A stretch of DNA of 38,621 bases from the NCBI RefSeq assembly GCF_000514775.1, contig NZ_KI911468.1, positions 154,911 through 193,531 of the forward strand, given 5' to 3'. The stretch comes from Salinispora pacifica CNR114 (GTDB lineage Bacteria > Actinomycetota > Actinomycetes > Mycobacteriales > Micromonosporaceae). Below the pieces are notes generated by a model. That model made no database searches, was not told the DNA's origin, and saw nothing but the letters and a program-made list of their open reading frames with translations. Below are positions 24,154-31,637 of this stretch, piece after piece. Position 1 is the stretch's first letter. Each line of letters begins with the position of its first letter. The position numbers were made by a program, and so were the translations under genes.

Positions 24154-25608
24154 GTGGAGTCCTCTGCCCGCACCCGCCGTACCCCCCGTCCCCGCCGCAC
24201 CCCCCGGCATCGGCCCACGCCCGATACCCAGCCCACCTCGACCGCCCCCGACGACAGCCAGACCGGCCAGCTTCCCCGGATCACCGGCCGCCGCCGGACC
24301 ATCCTCCGTACGCTCGCCGCGGTGGCCCTGCTCGCCGCCACCGCACTGGTTCTCGGCCTGAGCTGGATACCCGAGCCAGCCGAGCCATCCCGCCGGCCAA
24401 CCGCCGACGAGCGAACCCGACTCGCCGCGGTACGGGTCACCAACTACCGCGAGCTGCGAGCCGGTGTACATCTGACGGCGGGGACCGGAGCCACCCGGAT
24501 CGACCTGGTCGGCTGGGTCGACTGGTCCCGACGGCTGCTCTACCTCGATCTCGGCGGTCCCGGCCTGGGCGCCCAACGGGGGCTGCTCCAGGCGACGCCC
24601 GCAGTGCTGCTACTCCGCCCGGACTCCACCACCCCGGCACCCCCGGCACCGGCGTCCCCGCCCCTGGTACCCCCTGCTGACGGGTGGCGGCTAGCCGCCC
24701 CGCCGACGGGCGACCGCCTCCGGCCGCTGCTCGACCTGCTCTTCGCCCTCGCCACCGACCGGGCCGATCCACCAGTCGGGGAGACGGCACGGTGGATCGC
24801 CAGCGCCGACGGAACCGACGTCCTCACCGCCGGGCTGCCGCCGGCCCGACCCGGCGCACCAAACCCACCGCCGGCCACCGAGGTGCACTGGTGGGTGGAT
24901 CGGGAGGCGCGGCTACACCGGCTGGAGGCCCAGCTCCCCGACCTCGGCCCGGTCACCGTACGACTGAACCGCGCCGACCGACCGTCGCTACGTCCGGTGG
25001 AGGCCCTCGGTGGGCAGGCCGGTACCCCGCGGCAGCTCAGCGCGGCCGAACGCCGCCGCCTGATGTCACTCCCTACCCAGCTCCGCACCGCGGGCGAGGC
25101 GCGCGCCACCCTCACGGCACTGCTCGGCTCTGCCGCCAACCTCCGGGGGGCGGGATGGATCAACTGGAGCCGACGCAGCGCATACCTCGCGGTGGATGAC
25201 CTTGACGTCCCACATCGGCGTACCCTGCTCCGGCACGAACATGGACGCACCACCCAGACCGAGCTGCCAGTAGCCGTCAGCGCCGGGGTGGACCCGGTGC
25301 CGCCACCGTTGCCCGTCCCCACCACCGGCTGGGAACCCGCTCCCGACGCTGAGCTCACCGCCCTGCTCGACGCCGCGCTGCGCGCGGCGACACCCGCCGA
25401 AGCGGGCACGGCGCGCCGTATCCGAGGCGACCGACTGACCGGCGCCGAGCTGGATGTGGTCGAGGTGGTGGCGGCCGTCGGCGAACCGATTCGCTACTGG
25501 CTCGACCGGTCCGGGCTCCCCCACCGGCTGCAGTTCCCGACGGCGGCCGGGACCTGGGCACAGCTAGACCTCACGTTCGAGGACGGTGCCACGGGCGGAC
25601 CCTCTTGA
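24154..25608 (+). CDS. Membrane-anchored protein with two homologous domains, unknown function, 484 aa
   Basis: I do not recognise the family. From the GTG at 24154 the protein has a basic, Pro/Arg-rich cytoplasmic tail, one span (residues about 48-70: ILRTLAAVALLAATALVLGL) and a large exported part made of two copies of one domain. Copy A (about 83-273) and copy B (about 296-475) share TADERTRL/SAAERRRL, GWVDWSRRLLYLDL/GWINWSRRSAYLAV, a DGWRLAAP/TGWEPAPD step, and HWWVDREARLHRLEAQL/RYWLDRSGLPHRLQFP. The strand pattern resembles half-barrel lipid-carrier or LppX/LprG-like folds, but this is inference. The start is uncertain: no ribosome-binding site is visible and the frame stays open far upstream. 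Convergent with coaE, divergent from uvrB. Confidence 0.7.
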   Translation: MESSARTRRTPRPRRTPRHRPTPDTQPTSTAPDDSQTGQLPRITGRRRTILRTLAAVALLAATALVLGLSWIPEPAEPSRRPTADERTRLAAVRVTNYRELRAGVHLTAGTGATRIDLVGWVDWSRRLLYLDLGGPGLGAQRGLLQATPAVLLLRPDSTTPAPPAPASPPLVPPADGWRLAAPPTGDRLRPLLDLLFALATDRADPPVGETARWIASADGTDVLTAGLPPARPGAPNPPPATEVHWWVDREARLHRLEAQLPDLGPVTVRLNRADRPSLRPVEALGGQAGTPRQLSAAERRRLMSLPTQLRTAGEARATLTALLGSAANLRGAGWINWSRRSAYLAVDDLDVPHRRTLLRHEHGRTTQTELPVAVSAGVDPVPPPLPVPTTGWEPAPDAELTALLDAALRAATPAEAGTARRIRGDRLTGAELDVVEVVAAVGEPIRYWLDRSGLPHRLQFPTAAGTWAQLDLTFEDGATGGPS

Positions 25609-25658
25609 CGCACACCGCCCGGGCGGGGCGCTGTCCGCGGTCACCGCCGCGGGGGCCC

Positions 25659-26699
25659 TCACGGCCGCCCGCCGGGCCAGCCCGCCTCCCGGACGTACAG
25701 GCGCACCGGGCGCGCCGGGTCAGCACTGCCGTGCACCCGTTCCGGCCAGCGTGCCGCACTCCGCGCGGGCTCGGGCAGCCGGGGAAACCCGGCGTCCGCG
25801 AGTTGCTCGGCCAGCGCTCCGTCCGCGTCGCCCAGGCACGGCACGGTGAGCTGGATGTCGATCACATCCGCCGAGTCCGATGCTGGAATCGCCATCGATC
25901 CGAGGTAGTCGATCCGCAGGTCCGCGGGGGTGACAGCGCGGTGGATCCGGGCGGCCAGTCGCGCGTACTGCTCGGGCCGGGGCGGGCCGACCACGACCCG
26001 CTCGGACCGGGGCGGGTCAACCAAGACCCGCTCGGGCCGCGGCAGGTCGACCTCGACCTGCTCGGGAAGGGGCAGGTCGGCTGCCCGCCGGTCGCGGAGA
26101 TTGACCGCGTAGGGCAGCAGCCGGTCGGCCCAGAGCGCGTCAACCGCGCGGTGCAACTCGTCGCGGGTCCCGTCGTTGGTCAGCAACACGTCCGCTGCCG
26201 CTCGGCGGCGGGCGTCGTCGGCCTGCGCGGCGATCCGCCGCCGCGCCTCGGCCGGCGCCATCCCCCGGTCGCGGGTCAGCCGTTCCAGGCGGATCGACAG
26301 GGCCGTCTGCACCACGACCACCAGGTGGTACGTGGGGCCGAGCCCCGACTCGACCAACAGCGGTACGTCGTTGACGACAACCGCGCCGGGGGGCGCCGCG
26401 GCCACCAGCTCGGCCGTGCGGGTCCGGACCCGCGGGTGGATGATCGACTCCAGGGCCCGGCGACCCGGTTCGTCGGTGAAGACCAGGGCGCCGAGCGCCG
26501 CCCGGTCGAGCGCCCCGTCCGAGCCGAGCACCCGATCACCGAAGGCGGCGACGATCTCCGCGAGCCCTTCGGTGCCCGGCGCCACCACCTCGCGGGAGAG
26601 CTGGTCGGCGTCCACAATCACCGCACCCAGCCCCGCCAGTCGGGCCGCCACGGCGCTCTTACCCGAGCCGATCCCACCGGTCAGTCCCACCATCAACAC
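25659..26699 (-). CDS. coaE: Dephospho-CoA kinase fused to a truncated GrpB/UPF0157 domain, 346 aa
   Basis: Residues 1-200 are dephospho-CoA kinase, the last step of CoA synthesis: P-loop TGGIGSGKS (7-15), DADQLSREVV (30-39), HPRVR and NDVPLLVESG (110-119). Residues about 245-346 match the GrpB/UPF0157 domain (RIDYLGSMAIPASDSADVID, then VHGSADPARPVRLYVREAG), also fused to CoaE in M. tuberculosis. Here the GrpB part stops at GWPGGRP, where homologues continue (a W-R-F-A-L-L-F-type helix), so about 60 residues are missing. The linker (209-242) is a repeated decapeptide encoded by 30-bp tandem repeats. Start taken as GTG 26697-26699; ATG 26691-26693 is possible. Downstream of rpsA on the same strand. 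Confidence 0.9.
   Translation of the reverse strand: MLMVGLTGGIGSGKSAVAARLAGLGAVIVDADQLSREVVAPGTEGLAEIVAAFGDRVLGSDGALDRAALGALVFTDEPGRRALESIIHPRVRTRTAELVAAAPPGAVVVNDVPLLVESGLGPTYHLVVVVQTALSIRLERLTRDRGMAPAEARRRIAAQADDARRRAAADVLLTNDGTRDELHRAVDALWADRLLPYAVNLRDRRAADLPLPEQVEVDLPRPERVLVDPPRSERVVVGPPRPEQYARLAARIHRAVTPADLRIDYLGSMAIPASDSADVIDIQLTVPCLGDADGALAEQLADAGFPRLPEPARSAARWPERVHGSADPARPVRLYVREAGWPGGRP
25971..26080. repeat. 30-bp tandem minisatellite inside coaE, 3.7 units
   Basis: Units begin at 25971, 26001, 26031 and 26061, each starting CTCGG and containing GGCGGGTC- or GGCAGGTC-like cores followed by ACC-ACC and CCG/CTG. The period is exactly 30 bp, so the repeat keeps frame and encodes decapeptides such as LPRPERVLVD and PPRSERVVVG between the kinase and GrpB domains. 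Units differ at several bases, so the array is not very recent. Confidence 0.85.
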
Positions 26700-26773
26700 C
26701 GGACCAGTCAACCTGATCAGTCGGCAGCACGCCACACCGGCGCCCCGGCTCACCCCGGTCGGCAGAAACGGCG

Positions 26774-26815
26774 GGGCCCCGACCCGGCGATCTGTCGATC
26801 ACCGGGGCGGGGCCC
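26774..26815 (-). terminator. Hairpin after rpsA
   Basis: GGGCCCCG (26774-26781) and CGGGGCCC (26808-26815) close a long stem that continues inward through one mismatch with CCCGG/CCGGG and GATC/GATC. It lies 50 bp past the rpsA stop and before coaE, so it should end or attenuate the rpsA transcript. Confidence 0.75.
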
Positions 26816-26865
26816 GTCGTCAGTACCGGCTCCGGCTCGCCGCGGGGCGGCCCAGAGCCCTCGGA

Positions 26866-28347
26866 TCACTTGCCGCCAGCGAGCTTCTCCCGCAGGGCGG
26901 CGAGCGCCTCGTCGGTGGCGAGGGTGCCGGAGGGCTCCTCCGCCTGCCGGGTCGGAGCCGCGGTCGCCGTGGTGGTCGGGCTGGCGGCCGGCGGGTTGGC
27001 CGCAGCCTCGGCGTCGGCGGCGCGGGATGCCTGCACCTGCTTCTGGTGGGCCTCCCAGCGCTGACGCGCCTCAGCGTACTGCTGCTCCCAGGTCTCGCGC
27101 TGCTTCTCGTAGCCCTCGAGCCACTCGCCCGTCTCGGGGTCGAAGCCCTCGGGGTAGATGTAGTTGCCCTCGGCGTCGTAGGTTGCCGCCATGCCGTAGA
27201 GGGTCGGGTCGAAGTGCTCCTCGCCCTCGACGAAGCCCTCGTTGGCCTGCTTGAGCGACAGCGAGATCCGGCGACGCTCCAGGTCGATGTCGATGACCTT
27301 GACCATGACCTCGGAGCCGACCTGGACGACCTGCTCCGGGATCTCCACGTGGCGCTCGGCCAGCTCGGAGATGTGGACCAGACCCTCGATGCCGTCGTCC
27401 ACCCGGACGAACGCGCCGAACGGCACCAGCTTGGTGACCTTACCGGGCACGATCTGCTGGATCGCGTGGGTGCGGGCGAACTGCCGCCACGGGTCCTCCT
27501 GGGTCGCCTTCAGCGACAGCGAGACCCGCTCGCGATCCAGGTCGACGTCGAGGACCTCGACCTCGACCTCCTGGCCCACCTCGACCACCTCGGACGGGTG
27601 ATCGATGTGCTTCCAGGAGAGCTCGGAGACGTGCACCAGGCCGTCCACGCCGCCCAGATCAACGAAGGCACCGAAGTTGACGATCGAGGAGACAACGCCC
27701 TTCCGGACCTGCCCCTTCTGCAGCTTGTTGAGGAACTCGGTGCGCACCTCGGACTGCGTCTGCTCGAGCCAGGCCCGGCGGGACAGGACCACGTTGTTGC
27801 GGTTCTTGTCCAGCTCAATGATCTTGGCCTCGAGCTCGCGGCCGACGTACGGCTGGAGGTCCCGCACCCGACGCATCTCGACCAGGGAGGCCGGCAGGAA
27901 GCCGCGGAGCCCGATGTCGAGGATCAGGCCGCCCTTGACCACCTCGATGACCGAGCCGCGGACCACGCCGTCCTCGTCCTTGATCTTCTCGATCGTGCCC
28001 CAGGCGCGCTCGTACTGCGCCCGCTTCTTCGAGAGGATCAGCCGCCCCTCCTTGTCCTCCTTCTGGAGCACAAGGGCCTCAATGTGGTCACCGACCGAGA
28101 CGACCTCGGCGGGGTCCACGTCGTGCTTGATCGACAGCTCCCGAGAGGGGATGACGCCCTCGGTCTTGTAGCCGATGTCGAGCAGGACCTCGTCCCGATC
28201 GACCTTGACGACGGTGCCTTCGACAATGTCGCCGTCATTGAAGTACTTGATGGTCTCGTCGATCGCGGCGAGGAAAGCCTCTTCGCTTCCGAGATCGTCG
28301 ACGGTGACCTTGGTGGCGCTCGAGGGGGCCTCGATGCTGCTCGTCAT
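26866..28347 (-). CDS. rpsA: 30S ribosomal protein S1, 493 aa
   Basis: Four S1 RNA-binding domains at residues about 38-107, 125-190, 211-280 and 297-366, for example GSVIEVVKGGLILDIGLRGF and GVVSSIVNFGAFVDLGGVDG. The tail (from about 370) contains the actinobacterial DPTLYGMAATYDAEGNYIYP segment, a Gln/Glu-rich helix and a Pro/Ala/Thr-rich low-complexity end. Four domains instead of the six of E. coli is normal for actinobacteria. The start is ATG 28345-28347, where the family begins; longer in-frame readings would lie in the leader. S1 recruits mRNA to the ribosome. The 170-nt leader could allow autogenous control. Confidence 0.97.
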   Translation of the reverse strand: MTSSIEAPSSATKVTVDDLGSEEAFLAAIDETIKYFNDGDIVEGTVVKVDRDEVLLDIGYKTEGVIPSRELSIKHDVDPAEVVSVGDHIEALVLQKEDKEGRLILSKKRAQYERAWGTIEKIKDEDGVVRGSVIEVVKGGLILDIGLRGFLPASLVEMRRVRDLQPYVGRELEAKIIELDKNRNNVVLSRRAWLEQTQSEVRTEFLNKLQKGQVRKGVVSSIVNFGAFVDLGGVDGLVHVSELSWKHIDHPSEVVEVGQEVEVEVLDVDLDRERVSLSLKATQEDPWRQFARTHAIQQIVPGKVTKLVPFGAFVRVDDGIEGLVHISELAERHVEIPEQVVQVGSEVMVKVIDIDLERRRISLSLKQANEGFVEGEEHFDPTLYGMAATYDAEGNYIYPEGFDPETGEWLEGYEKQRETWEQQYAEARQRWEAHQKQVQASRAADAEAAANPPAASPTTTATAAPTRQAEEPSGTLATDEALAALREKLAGGK

Positions 28348-28524
28348 GTGGGCGGTTGCTCCGGTCGGATGGTTGTCATCACGGATGTGAGCCGCGGTGA
28401 CCTGTTCGCGCAAACGGACCCGCCGCCGGACACACCGAACGATCACTGCGCGGGATCATGATGTGGCTCCGTCGACCGCGCACCTGCTCCCTACCGAGGC
28501 ACACAATCCGCGAGCGCATCGTCT

Positions 28525-28555
28525 ACCCTACCCTCTGCATTACCACAGCGTGCAA
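28525..28555 (-). promoter_or_regulatory. Candidate rpsA promoter
   Basis: On the minus strand TTGCAC (28550-28555) and TAGGGT (28525-28530) are 19 bp apart, a good actinobacterial vegetative promoter apart from the slightly long spacer. It would give a leader of about 170 nt before the rpsA ATG. The rest of the gap 28348-28754 holds this leader and, beyond the promoter, about 200 bp with no gene and only a weak 5-bp hairpin near 28725. Confidence 0.5.
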
Positions 28556-28754
28556 GGCCTCCCACCCGCTCACCATCGCGCCACCTGCGAAAGCGGATTA
28601 TCGTCGAATAACACGCCCGGCCTGTCACCCGAATCACACCGGCCCCACCGGCACCAACCCAGCGGCGCCAGCCAGCGGGCGCGCACTGCCAGCACCCGAT
28701 GCCGCACTCTCGCCCGTCCCTGCACCGGGACCACGCCTGCGCCGCTGAGGGCCG

Positions 28755-29564
28755 TCAGGTGGCGGGCCGTTCGGCGACGAAGATGGCGGTGCCCGGGATC
28801 AGCCGGCCCCGCAACGGGCTCCACTGCCCCCAGGTTTCTTCGTGCCCCGGCGGCCATTCCGGTTCCACCAGGTCGCGAAGCACGAAGCCGGCGGCACCCA
28901 GGTCCCGGATCCGATCACCAACGGTGCGGTGTGCCTCGATGTAGGTCGGCACTCCCGACGAGTCCTCTTCCACGTAGGGGCGACGGTCGAAGTAGGAGTG
29001 CACCGCGACCAGCCCGCCCTCGCCGGCGTCATCCAGAAAGACCCAGCGCAGCGGGTGGGTAACCGCGAATACCCAGGCTCCGCCGGGTCGCAGCACCCGA
29101 AACACCTCACGCATCAGCGTCGCCGAGTCCGCGACAAACGGAACCGCGCCAAACGCGGAATGTACGGTGTCGAAGACGCCCGCCCCGAACGGCAACGCCA
29201 GGGCGTCGGCCTGCACGAGTGGCACCCGCACGCCCGAGCGCTCGGCGGCCAGCCGGGCCTGCCGCAACATGCCGGCGGACAGGTCGAGGGCCGTCACCGC
29301 CGCCCCCTGCCCGTCCAGCCAACGGGAGCCCGCGGCCGCGCCACACCCCAACTCCAGGACCCGAGCCCCGGCAACGGCACCGAGCAGCCGCGCCTCCGCC
29401 TCCCGCAGCCCCTCGGGACCCCACACGAGATCAACATCCCCGAGGAACGCACCGTGCTCCGCCTGATAGCTGTCGGCGTCCTGGTCCCACCACCGTCGGC
29501 TCGCCGCCCGCCCCTCAGTCGCTGACACCACGCGACGGGTGACCGCCGGTTCGGACTGCTGCAT
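28755..29564 (-). CDS. Class I SAM-dependent methyltransferase, 269 aa
   Basis: Motif I VLELGCGAAAGSRWLDGQGA (residues 69-88) is followed by VTALDLSAGMLRQARLAA, PLVQADALALPFGAGVFDTV and an FRVLRPGGAWVFAVTHPLRW segment, the order of Methyltransf_11/25 enzymes. The N-terminal RRWWDQDADSYQAEHGAFLG resembles a group of small-molecule methyltransferases common in Micromonosporaceae and Streptomyces. The acceptor is unknown. I chose the ATG at 29562-29564 because the conserved part follows; an in-frame upstream ATG adds 29 basic residues with no ribosome-binding site. Confidence 0.8.
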   Translation of the reverse strand: MQQSEPAVTRRVVSATEGRAASRRWWDQDADSYQAEHGAFLGDVDLVWGPEGLREAEARLLGAVAGARVLELGCGAAAGSRWLDGQGAAVTALDLSAGMLRQARLAAERSGVRVPLVQADALALPFGAGVFDTVHSAFGAVPFVADSATLMREVFRVLRPGGAWVFAVTHPLRWVFLDDAGEGGLVAVHSYFDRRPYVEEDSSGVPTYIEAHRTVGDRIRDLGAAGFVLRDLVEPEWPPGHEETWGQWSPLRGRLIPGTAIFVAERPAT

Positions 29565-29782
29565 CCTGCCAACGGTACGGATCGTGGCAACCCGGGTACG
29601 CGGCGGCCGTCGTTTTCGTCCAAGACTCCACCGGTGGCGGTTGCCTAGCATGGACGGCGCGCTCCACCACGGTGCGTCGGCCGGGCGCTACCTCCTCTCG
29701 GTGGGTTCATCCCGCGCGAGCAGGGGGACGGCCGTTCGATCGACATGGTGACGCCGGTCGCCTACTCCTGGGAGCACGAGAC

Positions 29783-30361
29783 ATGCGTGAGCTGGTCTAC
29801 ACCGGGTTCATCTCGCTAGACGGCGTCCTGGACTCCCCCGGCGGTGGGCCGGGTGAGGAGCACCGCAGCGGCGGCTGGGTGTTCAAGGACATCGAATTCC
29901 TACCCGAGGTCTTCTCGCTCAAGGGCGAGGAGCTCAAGGAGACCTCGGCACTGATGTTCGGCCGCCGGAGCTACGCGGCATTCGCACCGATCTGGCGCGA
30001 CTCGGACGACCACGCCGACTACCGGGAACTGCCCAAGTACGTCGTCTCGACCACGCTGTCCGACGACGCCCTCGTCCCGGGGTGGGGACCGACGACGGTC
30101 CTGCGATCAACCGAGGACATCCGCGAGCTCAAGCAGAGCGAGGGCGGCGCGATATTCATCCACGGCAGCGCCGAACTCGCCCGACGGCTCTCCGACGCCG
30201 GGTTGATCGACCGGTACCACCTGCTCTGCTTCCCACTCCTACTCGGTGCCGGGAAGCGCCTGTTCAGCACGGCGGACAGGGCCAAGCAGCCCCTGCGCCT
30301 CCGGGACACCGCGGCCTACCCGAACGGTGTCGTCAAGCTGCTCTATGACGTCGTCCGTTAA
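29783..30361 (+). CDS. Dihydrofolate reductase-like / RibD C-terminal domain protein, 192 aa
   Basis: The DHFR/RibD-C fold is clear: VYTGFISLDGVLDSPGG at the N-terminus, TSALMFGRRSYAAFAPIW in the nucleotide-binding part, YVVSTTLSD, IFIHGSAELARRLSDAGLID and a YHLLCFPLLLGAGKRLF strand. Such YwjB/YyaP-type proteins are probably NADPH reductases of unknown substrate. The ATG at 29783 follows GGAG (29771-29774). Its stop codon overlaps that of the convergent AraC gene by 2 bases (30359-30360). Confidence 0.83.
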   Translation: MRELVYTGFISLDGVLDSPGGGPGEEHRSGGWVFKDIEFLPEVFSLKGEELKETSALMFGRRSYAAFAPIWRDSDDHADYRELPKYVVSTTLSDDALVPGWGPTTVLRSTEDIRELKQSEGGAIFIHGSAELARRLSDAGLIDRYHLLCFPLLLGAGKRLFSTADRAKQPLRLRDTAAYPNGVVKLLYDVVR

Positions 30362-31053
30362 TCCAGATCCAGAGCGATCGGGCCGCCCTCGCCCGCGCGG
30401 AGTTGCCGCGCCGTACGGCCCACGTACCGGCGCAGCGCACGGGCCAGGTGCGGCTCGTCGACGTACTCAAGACGGGAGACGACATCGGCGACCGGGGCGG
30501 CAGCGGCCAGGAGCGCCGCCGCTTCGCGTACCCGTTCGACCTGCCGTACCGCGCCCTGGGTGAGCCCGGTTGCCGCTCGGAACCGACGCTCGACGGTCCG
30601 CTGCGAGACGGAGGGCCGGTGGCCCCGGCGGACCGCGGTGACGATCGGGTCACGGACTACGGCTCCGCTCCGGACCAGGCGGTCTACCAGGGCCTCGGCG
30701 TCGTCTGGGCCGGGGGTCTCCCAGCGGGCGCCCGCCAGCCGGAAGGTCCGGCGGGTGGCGTCGGGAAGCTCGGCGCCGCCGTCCACCAGCGCCGGCGTCG
30801 ACACGGTCCGCAACGACGTACCGACGGCGAAGTCGATCCCGACGAAGCTCGCGCCCTCCGGCACCGGTGCGGCGCTGGTCCTCGTCTCGGGCCCGGTGAT
30901 GGCCGCGTACGCGGTACCCAGCCGCTCCCAGAACACCAGGCCCCAACAGACCGTAGCTACCGAGGTCATCTCCACGACCCCGGTACTCGTGCCGGTCCAG
31001 ACGGCGTCGATCCAGGGCGAGTCGGACGCGCGCGTCTGGAGTCGTAGGGCCAT
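30358..31053 (-). CDS. AraC family transcriptional regulator, 231 aa
   Basis: The C-terminal half has the paired AraC helix-turn-helix: SVSQRTVERRFRAATGLTQG, then VADVVSRLEYVDEPHLARAL and RYVGRTARQLR. The N-terminal 110 residues are a sensor region (VDAVWTG-like start, FVGIDFAVGTSL) of the type seen in actinobacterial AraC proteins that recognise small effectors. The target is unknown; its convergent neighbour, the RibD-C-like gene, shares overlapping stop codons but not a promoter, so control of it is not implied. ATG at 31051-31053. Confidence 0.82.
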   Translation of the reverse strand: MALRLQTRASDSPWIDAVWTGTSTGVVEMTSVATVCWGLVFWERLGTAYAAITGPETRTSAAPVPEGASFVGIDFAVGTSLRTVSTPALVDGGAELPDATRRTFRLAGARWETPGPDDAEALVDRLVRSGAVVRDPIVTAVRRGHRPSVSQRTVERRFRAATGLTQGAVRQVERVREAAALLAAAAPVADVVSRLEYVDEPHLARALRRYVGRTARQLRAGEGGPIALDLD

Positions 31054-31197
31054 CCGACCAGGATAAGGGTGGTCCCCGTACCCGCGTTGGCTCGCCGGGC
31101 GCGAACGAGGCGAACCAGCGCACCGTCGTCAGGGCCGTTTCCGCAGTTCTGGCCCGGGTAAGCCAGGCGGACCGGGCCGGACAGGAGGTGCTACGCC

Positions 31198-31629
31198 GTG
31201 AGCCGTCGTAACGACCCGCAGCAGACCTACCAAGATTTCACCGCGGCGGTGAACATGCGCCCCGGTGAACTGTCGAAGTGGCTGGAGACCGAGAAGTCCA
31301 AGCATGTGGGCTGGCGAAGACGGGGCGACCAGGGCGGCGAGACGGTCGGCCACCGCTCCGGCCGACGAATCCTCGACCTGCTCCGGCGTCGACGGGGCGA
31401 TCTCTCCGAGGACGACTACCGGCACATGCGGAAAGTTGTCGGCTATGTCCGCCGACATATGGCGCAACGGCCCAGTGGCGACGTTCGGGACACCCGATGG
31501 CGGTACTCCCTGATGAACTGGGGGCACGACCCGACCAAGGGCCCGCTACCGCCACCGGGGGGCCCGTCCCGCAAGGCGCTCCGACGGCACGGCACCCCGC
31601 CCAGGGAACGCCGGGGGCCCGGCCGGTAG
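31198..31629 (+). CDS. DUF3140 family protein, 143 aa
   Basis: The N-terminal DFTAAVNMRPGELSKWLETE and the following RRILDLLRRRRGDLSEDDYR and YVRRHMAQRP match DUF3140, a small actinobacterial domain of unknown function often described as DNA-binding because of its strong positive charge. After DTRWRYSLMNWGHDP the protein ends in a basic Pro/Gly/Arg tail. GTG at 31198 with GGAGG about 10 nt upstream. It is convergent with polA, 8 bp apart; a small CCGGCC/GGCCGG hairpin (31619-31637) spans the gap. Confidence 0.72.
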   Translation: MSRRNDPQQTYQDFTAAVNMRPGELSKWLETEKSKHVGWRRRGDQGGETVGHRSGRRILDLLRRRRGDLSEDDYRHMRKVVGYVRRHMAQRPSGDVRDTRWRYSLMNWGHDPTKGPLPPPGGPSRKALRRHGTPPRERRGPGR

Positions 31630-31637
31630 TAGGCCGG

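Noticed and set aside
25971..26080. Possible CRISPR array (regular 30-bp units)
   Set aside because: No spacers, in-frame coding, units directly abutting; it is a coding minisatellite.
26176..28461. 761-codon plus-strand frame opposite coaE and rpsA
   Set aside because: Spans two real minus-strand genes; the acidic Leu/Asp-rich repeats are the complement of S1 repeats.
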